This document shows positions 22,488 to 32,571 of a stretch of DNA of 64,000 nt, piece after piece (the stretch's first letter is position 1; each line of letters opens with the position of its first letter). Under the pieces are notes generated by a model. The model ran no database searches. It was not told the origin of the DNA and saw nothing but the letters and a program-made list of their open reading frames with translations. This DNA comes from Coniella vitis. Lineage: Eukaryota; Ascomycota; Sordariomycetes; Diaporthales; Schizoparmaceae. The stretch spans positions 2,213,001-2,277,000 of the forward strand of contig WUJK01000001.1 in the NCBI GenBank assembly GCA_011317545.1. The letters are read 5' to 3'. The translations under genes and the position numbers were made by a program.

Positions 22488-23843
22488 TCATTTCGCCACG
22501 TTCTTCAACCCTGAACCTCGGCTTCTTGGTGTCACTGTCGCAGCAAATGGTGTCGTGTCTGATGCCCGACCCGATCCGCCAATCTTGCTCCAGAGCCGCT
22601 GCGCAGCGGGTGTGAGGCCACCTGTAATACGTGGACTGTTCGGAAACTTTGGAAAAGGGGTCTTTTCGACTTTGCCCACCAGTCCAATCCTTGCTGACGT
22701 TCGTTTTGATTCTGCGATTCGATCAACCATGCGGTGGTGGAGGTTTTCTCTTTTCCTTTGGTCCTGGATTTTGAAAGGATTTGGCGTGGCGTCGCCGGGG
22801 CCAAGGTCGATGACTGGCATGTTTGCCACGGATGCCTCGGGCTCTTCGTCGTCCACAAAAGCATACCCATTAACCCGTGGCGTTTCATTGCCGTCTGCAA
22901 AGGTCGAGTCACGATCACCGGCTCTGGGACGTCCTGCAATTGCTTCTCGAACGGCGGATAATGTCGGAGAAGGCGGTCTTGAAGGATCACGCGCAATGAT
23001 TGGGCCTGGCAATCGAGTGTTTTCGTACATGATCTTCCTAGGGGCTGCTCTGGAAGCCTCCTCGGCACGTGTGGCTATACTTTCCACGCCGTCCTCAATG
23101 CCATCGGGATTAAACATGAGGGCATTCTTCGGGGCTAATTTCCAAGTGTCCGGCATGGCTGGCCTATCGTCCTTGTCTTCGATTGCAAGCCTGTCGCTCT
23201 CGAAACCATCATCAACGAGGCTCTTCCCACTTGCAGCGAGTCGCGCTTTGACTTCCATCTGTTTCAGCTCTTGTTTCGATGGCAACTTGTTGCCTCTCCA
23301 AAGCCAGCCGTATTTCTCGGCCTTTTTCTGATTCTGCTTGTCCAAGAGTTTATAGAAGCTCTCATTGTCCTCGCTGGTGTATTTCGCCTGGAACGCTCCG
23401 AGACTGAGATTGGTGTCGATATCCGAGGGAACAGCGGCCGCTGAGGGCGCAACAGATGTTGAAGTCATTGGTGTGGTGCCTGCGTATCCCAAAGGCGTCT
23501 CTCCACCACGCCTTGACGGGGTAAGCACTGGGCGTTTGAGTCGCTGCTGCCGACCCGGTGTCATAACCTGCTTGAGACGCCGCCCAACGCTGTCGATCCA
23601 CATCTTATCCTTGGAGTCTAAAGCGTCGAGGTATTCCTGCTGCGTTTCGCTCTCCAATAGGCCCGGGAAGAAGTCGCGTGCTATGATCTTGGAGAGCGCA
23701 TCTGTATACGTTTCTTCGTCGATAACCTTTTTTGGTCTTTTGATCTTCTTAGCAGCTGGTGGCGGCGGCATCAATGACATGTCCAAAGGCCGCTTGCGCA
23801 CCAGCGCTGTGGATATTGGGGCGGTTGGATCCGCCATGATCAT
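22488..23843 (-). CDS. ESS2: ESS2/DGCR14-family splicing-associated nuclear protein
   Basis: Single exon, 451 aa. DGCR14/ESS-2 proteins are nuclear and associate with late spliceosome (C) complexes. The family start pattern is clear: a basic NLS-like segment (PPAAKKIKRPKKV), then VIDEETYTDALSKIIARDFFPGL and the leucine-rich coiled coil that follows. Further family blocks are ASFQAKYTSEDNESFYKLL-like sequence (here LGAFQAKYTSEDNESFYKLL), KYGWLWRGN, and W...KNALMFNPDG. The C-terminus contains the conserved TPR/SPR-rich segment (FPKFPNSPRITGGLTPAAQ) and ends in SGLKNVAK. Two ATGs lie at codons 1 and 3; either could be used. It is divergent from the PP5 gene across 450 bp. Confidence 0.93.
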   Translation of the reverse strand: MIMADPTAPISTALVRKRPLDMSLMPPPPAAKKIKRPKKVIDEETYTDALSKIIARDFFPGLLESETQQEYLDALDSKDKMWIDSVGRRLKQVMTPGRQQRLKRPVLTPSRRGGETPLGYAGTTPMTSTSVAPSAAAVPSDIDTNLSLGAFQAKYTSEDNESFYKLLDKQNQKKAEKYGWLWRGNKLPSKQELKQMEVKARLAASGKSLVDDGFESDRLAIEDKDDRPAMPDTWKLAPKNALMFNPDGIEDGVESIATRAEEASRAAPRKIMYENTRLPGPIIARDPSRPPSPTLSAVREAIAGRPRAGDRDSTFADGNETPRVNGYAFVDDEEPEASVANMPVIDLGPGDATPNPFKIQDQRKRENLHHRMVDRIAESKRTSARIGLVGKVEKTPFPKFPNSPRITGGLTPAAQRLWSKIGGSGRASDTTPFAATVTPRSRGSGLKNVAK

Positions 23844-24293
23844 GAAGATGTTGATGTATTGTTGTCAAGATGTCGAAAGTCTGGTGATATCGTTCAGAGG
23901 AACATCAAGCGGACGGCAAGAGCACGGGCCACAGATACTTCCGAATTAGGCTGTAGCGCAAGCCACTCATCGTGGGGTAAACCCCTGTACCCAGTTAGCA
24001 GAAACCGAGATCGCCAAAGGCGCAGCGGTTTGTGACTAGGCACACGCGAAATCGCCTTCCATAGAAACCCTTAGAAGACGTCTTGAGCAGGCTGCTTGCA
24101 AGACAGCACAAACCAGCTCGGGCGTATACGCGATTGAAGCGTCTTGTTTCCAAACTTAGCCCATCAACCCCGAGATCGACCTTACTTTGCAGACATTCAA
24201 AAAGAATCCCCGGCATTCTCAGCTTCCCTGCCATCGACGTGCCCCTCCACGAGCATTTGCATCTCTGCGCCACGTGCTGCAGATTTTAGAGCA
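23844..24293. promoter_or_regulatory. Divergent promoter, ESS2 / PP5
   Basis: 450 bp between divergent starts. The plus-strand frame stays open upstream of the PP5 ATG to 24144, but that extension is Ser/Pro/Cys-rich and unlike any PP5 N-terminus, so it is treated as leader. Confidence 0.5.
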
Positions 24294-26113
24294 ATGGCAC
24301 CCTCTCCGGAGGACAAGGCCAAGGCTGTCGAACTCAAGAACGAGGGCAATGCTGCCTTTAAGAAGCACGACTGGCCAACGGCCATAGCCTTCTACTCTGA
24401 AGCTATTGCAGTCGACGATACGGAACCCACATATTATGCGAACCGCGCCCAGGTACGAAATCCTGGTCCTCAATTGAAGCTCACATTGTTCTTGTGTATA
24501 ATTAACGAGTCGCTGCTGCTGCGCTAGGCTTACCTGAAAACCGAGGCGTTTGGTTACGCGATTGCGGACGCGACAAAAGCGATCGAGCTGAACCCAGGTT
24601 TCGTTAAGGTGTGTAATTCGGGTTACCTTGTGAAATCGCTTGCCAAAACGATGCCCGTGAATCTGACAAGGCGTTTCTTTGCAGGCATACTACCGTCGCG
24701 CCGTAGCCCATGCCGCTATCTTGCATCCAAAGGATGCCCTCCAAGACTTCAAGACCTGCACCAAGATAGACCCAAGCAACAAGGACGCCAAGCTCAAGCT
24801 CGTTGAGTGCCAGAGGATCGTTCGCCAGCTCGATTTTTTTGCTGCTATCGAGGTCGCCGATGCCCCTTCGGCCGCAGAGGGCTTAGATGTCGACTCTATC
24901 GCTGTTGAGCCAGATTATGATGGCGTCAAGCTCGGTGAAGAGATGACTCAAGAGTTCATCGATGACATGACAGAGAGATTCAAGAACGGCAAGAAGATAC
25001 ATCGCAAATATGTTTATCAGATCATTATTGCTGTCAAGAAGCTGGTATATGACGAGCCGACGATGGTCGAGGTTGAAATTCCCGAAGATGTCAAGCTCAC
25101 TGTTTGCGGTGACACTCACGGTTCGTTACAACCTGCCTTGAACTCAACCTAACGTACGCCGCTAACGAGCCATCTGCAGGCCAATATTTCGATCTTATGG
25201 AGCTCTTCAGGCTGAACGGCCACCCTGGTGACAAGCACTGGTACTTGTTTAACGGGGACTTTGTCGATAGAGGCTCATGGTCCACAGAAATCGCTCTGTT
25301 GTTATATGCGAATAAGTGGCTGAGACCTAAGAATTTCTTCTTGAACCGTGGAAACCACGAGACAGACGACATGAACAAGGTGTACGGTTTTGAGGGAGAG
25401 TGCAAAGCCAAGTATAATGAGCGGTATGTCACTTTAGCCCTTGCAAGTATCGACGTTATTAATATTTGTGTAGCATCTTCAAACTCTTTTCGGAAAGTTT
25501 CTCGGCATTGCCGCTCGCCACTTTGATTGGCAAGAAGTACTTTGTTCTCCATGGAGGCCTTTTCTCCGATGACAATGTCACCCTGGACGATATTCGCAAG
25601 CTAGATCGGCACAAGCAAAGACAGCCTGGCCAAGCTGGCCTGATGATGGAAATGTTGTGGACAGACCCTCAGACTGAGCCAGGTCGCGGCCCAAGCAAGC
25701 GTGGCGTCGGTATGCAATTCGGCCCAGACGTTACCAAGCGCTTCTGTGAAAAGAATGGCCTGGAAGCCATTATTCGGAGTCATGAAGTCCGCATGGAAGG
25801 ATACGAAGAGGAGCACGATGGCAAGTGCATCACAGGTAAGCAAAATCTTGACCTCGGTGCTATGTTAATGTTGCTAACATCTGTCAGTCTTCTCTGCACC
25901 CAAATACTGCGACATGACCGAGAATAAGGGTGCGTACATCAATATTGGCCCTGAATATAAACTGGATTTCCACCAATTTGATGCTGTACCGCACCCCGAT
26001 ATACGACCAATGGTAAGTTGACCGCCTCCTGCAATCTTCATGTCGTTACGCATGTGTCTAACGTGCAATGCCAGGCATACGCCAACAACTCGATTATGTC
26101 CTCTGTCATGTAA
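24294..26113 (+). CDS. PPT1: Serine/threonine protein phosphatase 5 (TPR-PP5)
   Basis: Seven exons: 24294-24452, 24528-24608, 24685-25120, 25180-25423, 25474-25835, 25888-26012, 26075-26113, giving 481 aa with phase kept throughout. PP5 binds Hsp90 through its TPRs and dephosphorylates clients and co-chaperones such as Cdc37. Residues ~9-110 are three TPR motifs (KNEGNAAFKKHDWPTAIAFY, ANRAQAYLKTE, AYYRRAVAHAAI). The catalytic domain follows with all metal-binding motifs: GDTHGQ (222-227), GDFVDRG (251-257), RGNHETDD (from 283), and later HGGLF and RSHEVRMEGYE. The C-terminus (DIRPMAYANNSIMSSVM) has the autoinhibitory-helix pattern of fungal PP5. Introns are 50-76 nt. The last two codon blocks, including the tail, sit in small exons that a simple frame search would miss. 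Confidence 0.96.
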
Positions 26114-26421
26114 GGTTTGCATATGTCCAAGTCATCCTAGCGTATATCCTGCATAGAGATACAGGGTACGGTCAAGAAGAATACCCGCGGATTTGGTTTC
26201 TGGCCTATAAGGGCGGCGTTTGTGAATTTTGTGTGTAGAAACCGATTGAAGCCGAGTAGGATCGCGCTGTCTAAATTGCTTGAATGGGTAAATGGTGGGA
26301 ACATCAGTGATTATGTGGCGAGGTTTTTGATGCTTTCCTGCCGCGGCTGGGCAAGAACAATAGCCCGAGGACAATTGCTTTAGGCGTTCTCTAGGTGACT
26401 GGAACGCGAAATGAGATTCGG
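26114..26421. other. Convergent 3' region, PP5 / POP8
   Basis: 308 bp between the ends of two convergent genes, expected to be 3' untranslated sequence. No further feature is visible. Confidence 0.55.
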
Positions 26422-26859
26422 TCATGTTTCTCCCCAAATCTTCCGTTGATCATGTCGTCCCACAAGTGCTCCAAGCCAGTTTCCTGCAGCACATATCCTG
26501 AATCCAGACGCCGATTTGGATCCAATCCACGCCGTCAAGGCGCTGGAGAAGGCGCCGAGGTCCTGACGAGGCACCCTTACCCAGCACTCTTGGCCTGAGA
26601 CTTTCAGGATATCAACCGCTATGGCCATTCCTGTTAAGCCTAAGTACTGTCGCAATGCTGATGTAAGGTATTGTCGTACGAGAAGTTCGTCCAAATCCAG
26701 CTGCTGCTTGGAAATGAGTTCCAGATGCGCATACGCATAGGGTGGTGCTTTGATGGTTGTGGTGTAAATATCATGAGACTTGGATGCTTTTGTCTTTACT
26801 TGTGTCGCATGTTCAATGGATTCGACTAGCGGCGTATCGACGTCCATTTTGTTTTCCAT
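26422..26859 (-). CDS. RNase P/MRP subunit POP8-like protein
   Basis: Single exon, 145 aa. The pattern fits the Pop8 family of RNase P and RNase MRP protein subunits (tRNA 5' processing and rRNA processing). After a ~35-residue acidic/polar leader comes APPYAYAHLEL, then LDELLVRQYLTSALRQYLGLTG, AIAVDILKVSGQECWVRVPRQD and a GNWLGALVGRHDQ segment near the end. These correspond to the strand-helix-strand order of the Alba/Pop5-like fold. The W-x-R-x-PR block is typical of fungal Pop8. Sequence identity in this family is low, so a divergent POP5-like protein is the main alternative. It is divergent from SPT4. Confidence 0.7.
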   Translation of the reverse strand: MENKMDVDTPLVESIEHATQVKTKASKSHDIYTTTIKAPPYAYAHLELISKQQLDLDELLVRQYLTSALRQYLGLTGMAIAVDILKVSGQECWVRVPRQDLGAFSSALTAWIGSKSASGFRICAAGNWLGALVGRHDQRKIWGET

Positions 26860-27272
26860 TTTCTGTGCTTGAGCAGTAAGATTCGATTTGTTTGTTTATT
26901 TATTTGTTGTAGAGGTGTGAAGTTGACTAGAGGGTTGCCGTATTGGATAGAGGGATCTTTTCCTTAGCCCAAGGATGCTTTAGTACCTGGGCCCCTTGTA
27001 GCGCATACAGCGCTCTTCACTAGTGCTTGCCTGCCGTGCTACGGCAGCTGCCACATGCTACTGCTGATCGTCCAGACTGTTCGACACTCAGATGGGCTAC
27101 AGAACATTCCGCACTGCTCTCTTTCGCAATACAAAGGACGAGCTCTCCCAACAACATACGACACACTTGAAGCACTGGCCGGCCGGAATTTCCAGCTTCC
27201 AACATCCAAGCCCTAGCCTGCTTCCTCCACAGACATTCTGCAACATCTCGAAACTTCCAAGTTTGCTCTAGA
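26860..27272. promoter_or_regulatory. Divergent promoter, POP8-like / SPT4
   Basis: 413 bp between divergent starts. A run TTTGTTTGTTTATTTATTTG lies close to the POP8-side start, probably in its leader. No specific site is assigned. Confidence 0.45.
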
Positions 27273-27843
27273 ATGGACAAGTTCAGCTCAGAAACGCAAC
27301 GCAGAGGCAAGCGCGCTTGCATGGTCTGCTCGATTGTCCTTCCCAAGACTGTACGCTTCATGATCCACTCTCAGAATCTTGTGTTCAACGACGACGCCCT
27401 GCTCTACACAACGAGGCATTATCGTGCCCTGCTGACTCGTCTCTGTGCCTATTCAGGAATTCAAGCGAAATGGCTGCCCGAACTGCGAGGACTACCTGCA
27501 TCTGGCTGGCAACGAAGAATCCATCGAGCTGTGCACCTCTTCCGTCTACGAGGGCCTCATAGCCATGGCTGACCCGTCGCGGTCTTGGGTCGCCAAGTGG
27601 CAGCGCATCGACAAGTACATCAAAGGCACTTATGCTACGAAAGTCATGGGCACGTTGCCCCCTGACGTTGTGACGAATCTTCTTGAAGAATACAATATTC
27701 GATATATACCGTAAGTTCAAGAGCTATTTATCCTTGCCCTTTTGTTGTGATCAAAGAGCTTCGGAGATGGCCCTCTTGACTCGGGGACCTGAGAAAGCTA
27801 ACGAGATGGCAGACGCGATGGAAGTGCCGGCAATGATGACTAG
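27273..27843 (+). CDS. SPT4: Transcription elongation factor SPT4
   Basis: Three exons, 27273-27350, 27457-27710 and 27813-27843, encode 120 aa. Spt4 pairs with the NGN domain of Spt5 (DSIF) to promote processive elongation by RNA polymerase II. The zinc finger is intact: Cys16, Cys19 (CMVC), Cys33, Cys36 (CPNC), followed by GLIAMADPSRSWVAKWQR and the IDKYIKGTYATKV block. The frame of exon 2 reads into an apparent stop (CCGTAA) at 27712. The same bases form a GTAAGT donor, and splicing to the AG at 27812 (with a CTAAC branch) adds the family-typical ending PRDGSAGNDD before TAG. The spliced model is therefore preferred; the unspliced product would lose only these 10 residues. Confidence 0.95.
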
Positions 27844-28895
27844 GAGGCATCAGGCGGACCCATTTTGCTGGTTTCAATGGGAGACAAAGAACCTCACTCC
27901 AAGGCGGCGCAACAGGAGAAAGTGTGGCCACAGCAACCACTTATTTTACAACAGGAGCCTTCAAACAGCGACAGTGACGAGCTTGTGGATATCGCAGCGC
28001 TTGGGCAAGTCACCCAGACCAGTTAGAAGGGACACCATCAACAGAGGAATGTGTTACAAATAACGCAAGTCCATGGGAGCTCGGAGGCCCGAAGCAACAT
28101 TCATGCCTAGGTATAGAAGGACCTCGAGGCGCGATTCTGAGACTGGGATGATTCTGCCACAAGCGCAATACCTCGCAGAGATTGGTTCAGGGCGCCATGA
28201 TACAACAACAACAACGACGACGACGACGTACGGCAAAGCGGCCTATGTTCGGTATTACACGAGCAAATATGGTTGCCTGAAAGCAGGAATGCATGCTACC
28301 GAATCACGTCTACTCATAACACCTACCCAGAGGAAAAGCACAGTAGGTGGAAGAAGACAAGCGTTTGCTTTTCTATAGTTCACCACGGAACCAAAGAATA
28401 AGCACAAGCGCTCGGTATTGCTGTTCTAAGTTCTAGCAATAGAGGCATGTGTAGCAGAGGACATCCAAATCTTTGCAGGAGCTCGAACCAGGGAAAGGCG
28501 GGGGACTCGTTACAGTGCACAATCGAACACTTCTCGCTCCACATGAGTGGGACAACCAGCATGGAGTTACACCGGACGGGATGGAAGCGTATTTGATTAT
28601 TATAGATTTAATTCAATACTTGACGAACCCATGGACGAGTTTCGCGCTCTCGGAGAGCTTTAAGTTGTTTGACTTGCATTCAGAAGGGGTGGAGTGGGAA
28701 ATCATCCCCTTTACGTATAGATTTTCAATTCCAATGCTTACAAGGTACGAGCTGCCTAGTAGCAAAGCAGGGCGCTGGCTTGAGACCACAAGAGGTCACA
28801 ATTTACTCCAAATGCACTTTTTAAGTACAATGGTCTGTATTTCTAAGGGGGTATCATCATCACAAGCGAGTTTGACGCTGTCAACGAGTTGTCGC
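27844..28895. other. Intergenic with coding-like frames, no supported gene
   Basis: Between SPT4 and the KIN17 3' end. A 49-codon plus-strand frame from the ATG at 27877 ends at a TAG at 28024, and an adjacent frame in another register continues with similar polar composition to about 28150, as in a frameshifted remnant. A plus-strand open frame also runs from about 28561 into the KIN17 3' end. None has a recognisable motif. The region includes a trinucleotide repeat at 28202-28228. Confidence 0.4.
28202..28228 (+). repeat. Trinucleotide microsatellite (ACA)n(ACG)n
   Basis: Four ACA-type triplets pass into about five ACG-type triplets without interruption. It is in non-coding DNA. Confidence 0.85.
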
Positions 28896-29924
28896 CTAGC
28901 CAAGACGGGGTCTCTTGTTAAATCCGCCGCCTCCTGAGTCTCGCGACCGTTTCCTCTCCATCTCCTCTCGCATAATTCTCTCCGCTTCGCTCATCTTCTT
29001 GGGCTGCTCAATCCTGAATGCCTTCTTGCCTCCACCTGACAGAGCATTCTTCTTGGCCTGAGCGAAGACATTTTTTGCTTGAGGCTTTGCCCCAAAAGAG
29101 AACCCGGCCGGTTTTGGGGTTTCTGTGGGCTTTGTAGACTCGTTGGAGTCCTCGTTGGTCTTTGTCTGCTCAGTTGCTGGTGCATCTGCTCCAGACGCTG
29201 TTGGATCGTCCTTGTGCGTTACTATTTGTGTGTTCTTTTCTGGGGGTTTGGTGCCAAACGAGAGTTTGATCTTCTCCCCATCTTGAAGCCGTAAACCTGG
29301 CTTTTCTTCGCTGTCGCCCTGGGCCTCGTCCCCCTCGTCTCCCTCGCCCCCTCTAGCCTTCTTCCTCTCTTCCGCAGCCTTTTCAGCCCTCTTTTGCTGC
29401 TCCTTGATCATCCGCAACTCCCTCTCTTCATCTCCTCTATCCAGCATCTCCTTCCTTCGAATCGCCTCCGCGCGCTTGAGCGCCTCGGGGCTATTATCAA
29501 TCCACGCAATATGCAACCCCTTCTCCGTCTCCTCAACGCGACAAATCCCCTCGCGGCCCAGATACTTGGCATACTCGGTCAAGCTCGGCCAGCGCGTCGC
29601 ATTCATGTGCACGTGCTCCTTATTGGCAATGTACTCTTGGTAAAAGTGGTTGATATGGACGCTCTTGGTTCCGTGCGAGGTGCGCAGCTGCTGCAGAAAG
29701 TCGCGGCTAAACTGGTTGCTGAACTCGTTGATTGCCTTTTTCGGGTCTTCGCCCACAACGAGCATCTGCCGGACGTGTGACTCGCTTTGCACATGCATCT
29801 TGAAGCCGTTTTCGTCGCGCATTTGGCGCTCGCAGACTTGGCAGTACCACCGGAGGCGGCCGAGGCCTTTGGCTTTTTGTTGGTTCGAGACCCATTTTGT
29901 GCTGCCTACTTCGGCGCGACCCAT
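28896..29924 (-). CDS. KIN17-family zinc-finger nucleic-acid-binding protein
   Basis: Single exon, 342 aa. KIN17 proteins are nuclear, bind curved DNA and RNA, and are linked to replication, DNA damage response and pre-mRNA processing. The N-terminus MGRAEVGSTKWVSNQQKAKG is close to invariant in the family. The C2H2 finger follows: Cys28, Cys31, His44, His50. The middle winged-helix domain (~51-165) has the signatures FSRDFLQQLRTSHG, VHMNATRW and WIDNSPEALKRAEAI. A charged coiled coil and a Lys/Glu/Pro-rich tail follow, ending with Arg/Gly-rich GGGGFNKRPRLG. It lacks the long C-terminal SH3-like tandem of animal KIN17, as expected in fungi. A 37-nt alternating purine-pyrimidine run lies 40 bp upstream of the start. 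Confidence 0.95.
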   Translation of the reverse strand: MGRAEVGSTKWVSNQQKAKGLGRLRWYCQVCERQMRDENGFKMHVQSESHVRQMLVVGEDPKKAINEFSNQFSRDFLQQLRTSHGTKSVHINHFYQEYIANKEHVHMNATRWPSLTEYAKYLGREGICRVEETEKGLHIAWIDNSPEALKRAEAIRRKEMLDRGDEERELRMIKEQQKRAEKAAEERKKARGGEGDEGDEAQGDSEEKPGLRLQDGEKIKLSFGTKPPEKNTQIVTHKDDPTASGADAPATEQTKTNEDSNESTKPTETPKPAGFSFGAKPQAKNVFAQAKKNALSGGGKKAFRIEQPKKMSEAERIMREEMERKRSRDSGGGGFNKRPRLG

Positions 29925-30591
29925 TGTGTTGGCGTATATATGTACAGGTAGGTAGGTAGAGAGGTGTGTGTGTGTGTGTATGCGCGCGTATATATGCGTG
30001 GGTTTGGGGGGTTGTTCCGGTGGTGTTATTCTCTGCGTTTGAGGATTCGCGATGGCCTGTTTGTTGCGTCGGACAAAAGGGATGCGCTGCCGTCGAGAGA
30101 AGGGGAAGGAACGTGGCCGATTCTTCTGAGGATGGTTCTTGGTGGAGAGAAAGTGTGCGGGCTCGATGTGGGAAATGAGTTTGAATGGAAGGTAGCAGAC
30201 GTCTGAATGGTTGAAACTGTAAAGCTGATCGCGCGTCGCAAGGCTGCGGACATGGATTTTGCATGTGAAGGATAATGCTAATTACACGGGGCTTTGCCAC
30301 ACGGGTGCTGCAGTGCTTGTCTCAGACGCACCAGGGACCCTGTTGAGATTTTCGAGATAGATATGAAGTCTGGCCAGCGAAGACCACAGAATGTCATAGC
30401 TAAGATCTGGTTGATTTTCTTTTCATGTAGATTGCACGATATCCCTCATCTAGAGAAAATGACTTTTCTTTTTTCTTTGCCACAATTTAATACCAAGAAC
30501 ACCCGGCCCTCTATGCAACCATTTGCGCTCATCTAAATCTTCGTCTCATGTTCAGGCAGAATGCTTTTACGCAACAAAGTACAACTCTCAA
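29925..30591. other. KIN17 upstream region and aspartokinase 3' region
   Basis: 667 bp holding the KIN17 promoter and the aspartokinase 3' untranslated region. It contains an AGGTAGGTAGGTAG run at 29946-29959 and the alternating run at 29964-30000. No gene is visible. Confidence 0.5.
29964..30000. repeat. 37-nt alternating purine-pyrimidine run (Z-DNA-prone)
   Basis: A (GT)7 stretch passes directly into AT, GCGCGCG, TATATAT and GCGTG with perfect purine/pyrimidine alternation from 29964 to 30000. GT and GC alternation favours left-handed DNA under negative supercoiling. It lies within the probable promoter or leader of KIN17. Confidence 0.85.
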
Positions 30592-32571
30592 TCATTCCAA
30601 AAACGTGAATAGGCTCGTGTGAAGGACATTCATTGCCCTTGTTGCGTCGCGGGCGTCAATGACGCAGGAGATGTTGATCTCGCTGGCTCCTGTAGGCGGC
30701 AGCATTAGTGTCAAGAGATTGTCGGAATGGAAACAACAGATAAGACCAATAGTTGCAATGGCGACTTACCCTGCGAGATCATCTCGATGTTGACATTGTG
30801 CTCACCGAGTGTCGTGAACATCTTACCAGCCACACCAATCATGTTTTTCATGTCGGCACCAACCAGGCTGAGAATGGCCATGCCATGCAGCACGCTGACA
30901 TCGCCACACTCAGCCAGATCGTGGGTCGCGTGCTCGAAGCCCTCTGTCTCTGTGCTCTGCAAATGTATAGCCATGGAAATGTGCACTTCACTGGTGGAGA
31001 TGAGATCAACGGATATCCGGTACTTGTTCAGTATCGAGAACACTCTGGCGACGAAGCCGTGCGCAATGGCCCTCTTGTTGGAGTGCACGTTCAGGACCGA
31101 GATCTTGTCCTTGATAGTGACAGCGGTAGGCCGTCTGGGCGTGTTGCGTGCCAAGTTGATCTCGCTGGGCCGCGAGCGTTTCAGCTCATGGCTGGGAGAC
31201 TGGCCGGGATCAGGGACGACAATGGTACCATTGCCGCGTGGGTTCTTGACATTCTTGATGCGCACAGGAATGGGTGGAGTAGCCTTGATGACCTGGTCCA
31301 TTGTGAGATGGTGGATGACCTCGGAGCCATAAAATGTCAATTCAGCAGCCTCGGAGGGAGTGATGGATTGCAGCAGGCGAGCAGTGGGGACCTTGGTCGG
31401 GTCAGCGGTGAAAATGCCGTCGACTTCCTTCCAGATCTGCAGTTCGTCGGCCTTGATGCCCACAGCAACAAGAGCAGCGCACAGGTCGGTGTACCCGCGT
31501 CCGACATCGCCGTCCATAAGACTTCCTGGGACGTTACCAAAGAAGCCGGTGATGACGGGAACACGGTCTTCGCAGGCCTCCACCTTGGCCTTGAAGATGG
31601 CTGCTGCATCACGGTAGAAGGCCGCGTCAATACGTGCTGCGGCATCAAAGTGTAGCACATCCGCAAGATCCACGTATTCAGCTTCCACATTCTGTTACAT
31701 GGTTAAAGAGAAAATCAAAAGGGCGTCAGTCAAAGTGATCATGCGGTGAGCCGATTGTACAAGCTGGTGGGAGACTCACTCTATCTCTCAGCACATATGT
31801 CATGAATTTGCAACTCAATCTCTCGCCGAAGCTGATGACGCGATCCTTGGATCTCGAGTTGATCTCGAGCTTGAAGCGTTTCGAGGCGTGAATGTACTCG
31901 ACGAGCTCCTGGCACTCGCTCTTGATGTCCTGCTTCAAAGCCTCCTTCAGCTCCGGGTCTTGGACCGAGGCTTCGGCAGCAAAAGTGTGGTCATCACAAA
32001 TCTCTTGTATGATGCTGTTGGCCTCTTGGGTCAGTTCGTCCTGCGCGGCTTGTATGCCAGTGGCAGCGCCAATACTCCGTAAACGCTTGAAGACTTCGAG
32101 CAGTCTTTTTTTGTTGCAAAGCAGAAAATACATGCATGTTAGCCGAGCTGGTCTCCTTGTCACGCAACGCCGCATCGCTGCAACCCAACAGCACATAGTG
32201 AGCAGGACAAGCAACTCACCGACTTGTGGTGCCTGTGGCTTTCTTGCCTGAGCTACGTGCTGAGCAAACAATTGCAACTTTATTGCTACCCATGCTAGCC
32301 CTGTTGGCGCCTGTCAGTACGTGTGAGGATCCCAAGAAGTTTGTCTTGTTTCCAGTAGAGTGGGCAACTTGCCTGACGATGTCCTCTGCTATCTGCGGAC
32401 GGGGTCAGTACCCATGAGCCATGCCGCTCGCTGTATACAAGCAGCAAATGCACGTCAGAATCAACATACCTTTTCGGGAAACTTTCCCACGCTGGTGCCT
32501 CCAAACTTCTGGACGACCCAGCCATTGGGACAGTTATTTCTCACGCCAGATTTCATGGTGGTGTCTCCCAT
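30592..32571 (-). CDS. HOM3: Aspartate kinase
   Basis: Six exons: 32571-32470, 32392-32373, 32300-32220, 32104-31780, 31691-30770, 30689-30592, giving 515 aa. Aspartokinase phosphorylates aspartate, the first step to threonine, methionine and isoleucine. Motifs run in family order: WVVQKFGGTSVGK (substrate/ATP loop, ~18-30), VAIVCSARSSGKKATGTTSRLL, SFGERLSCKFM, TGFFGNVPGSLMDGDVGRGYTD, ELQIWKEVDGIFTADPTKVP and YGSEVIHH. Two ACT regulatory domains close the protein (VLNVHSNKRAIAHGF; LSLVGADMKNMIGVAGKMF and GASEINISCVI). Exon 2 is only 20 nt. The intron after it has a GC donor (AG|GCAAGT) and a CAACAG acceptor; the nearest GT alternative gives a stop. A Gcn4/CPC1-type site lies about 200 bp upstream. 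Confidence 0.95.

Noticed and set aside
28561..28937. Plus-strand open frame overlapping the KIN17 3' end
   Set aside because: Overlaps the conserved KIN17 C-terminus on the opposite strand and has no recognisable motif.
30753..31655. 300-codon open frame antisense to aspartokinase exon 5
   Set aside because: The sense strand encodes conserved aspartokinase motifs throughout; the antisense translation has no recognisable feature.
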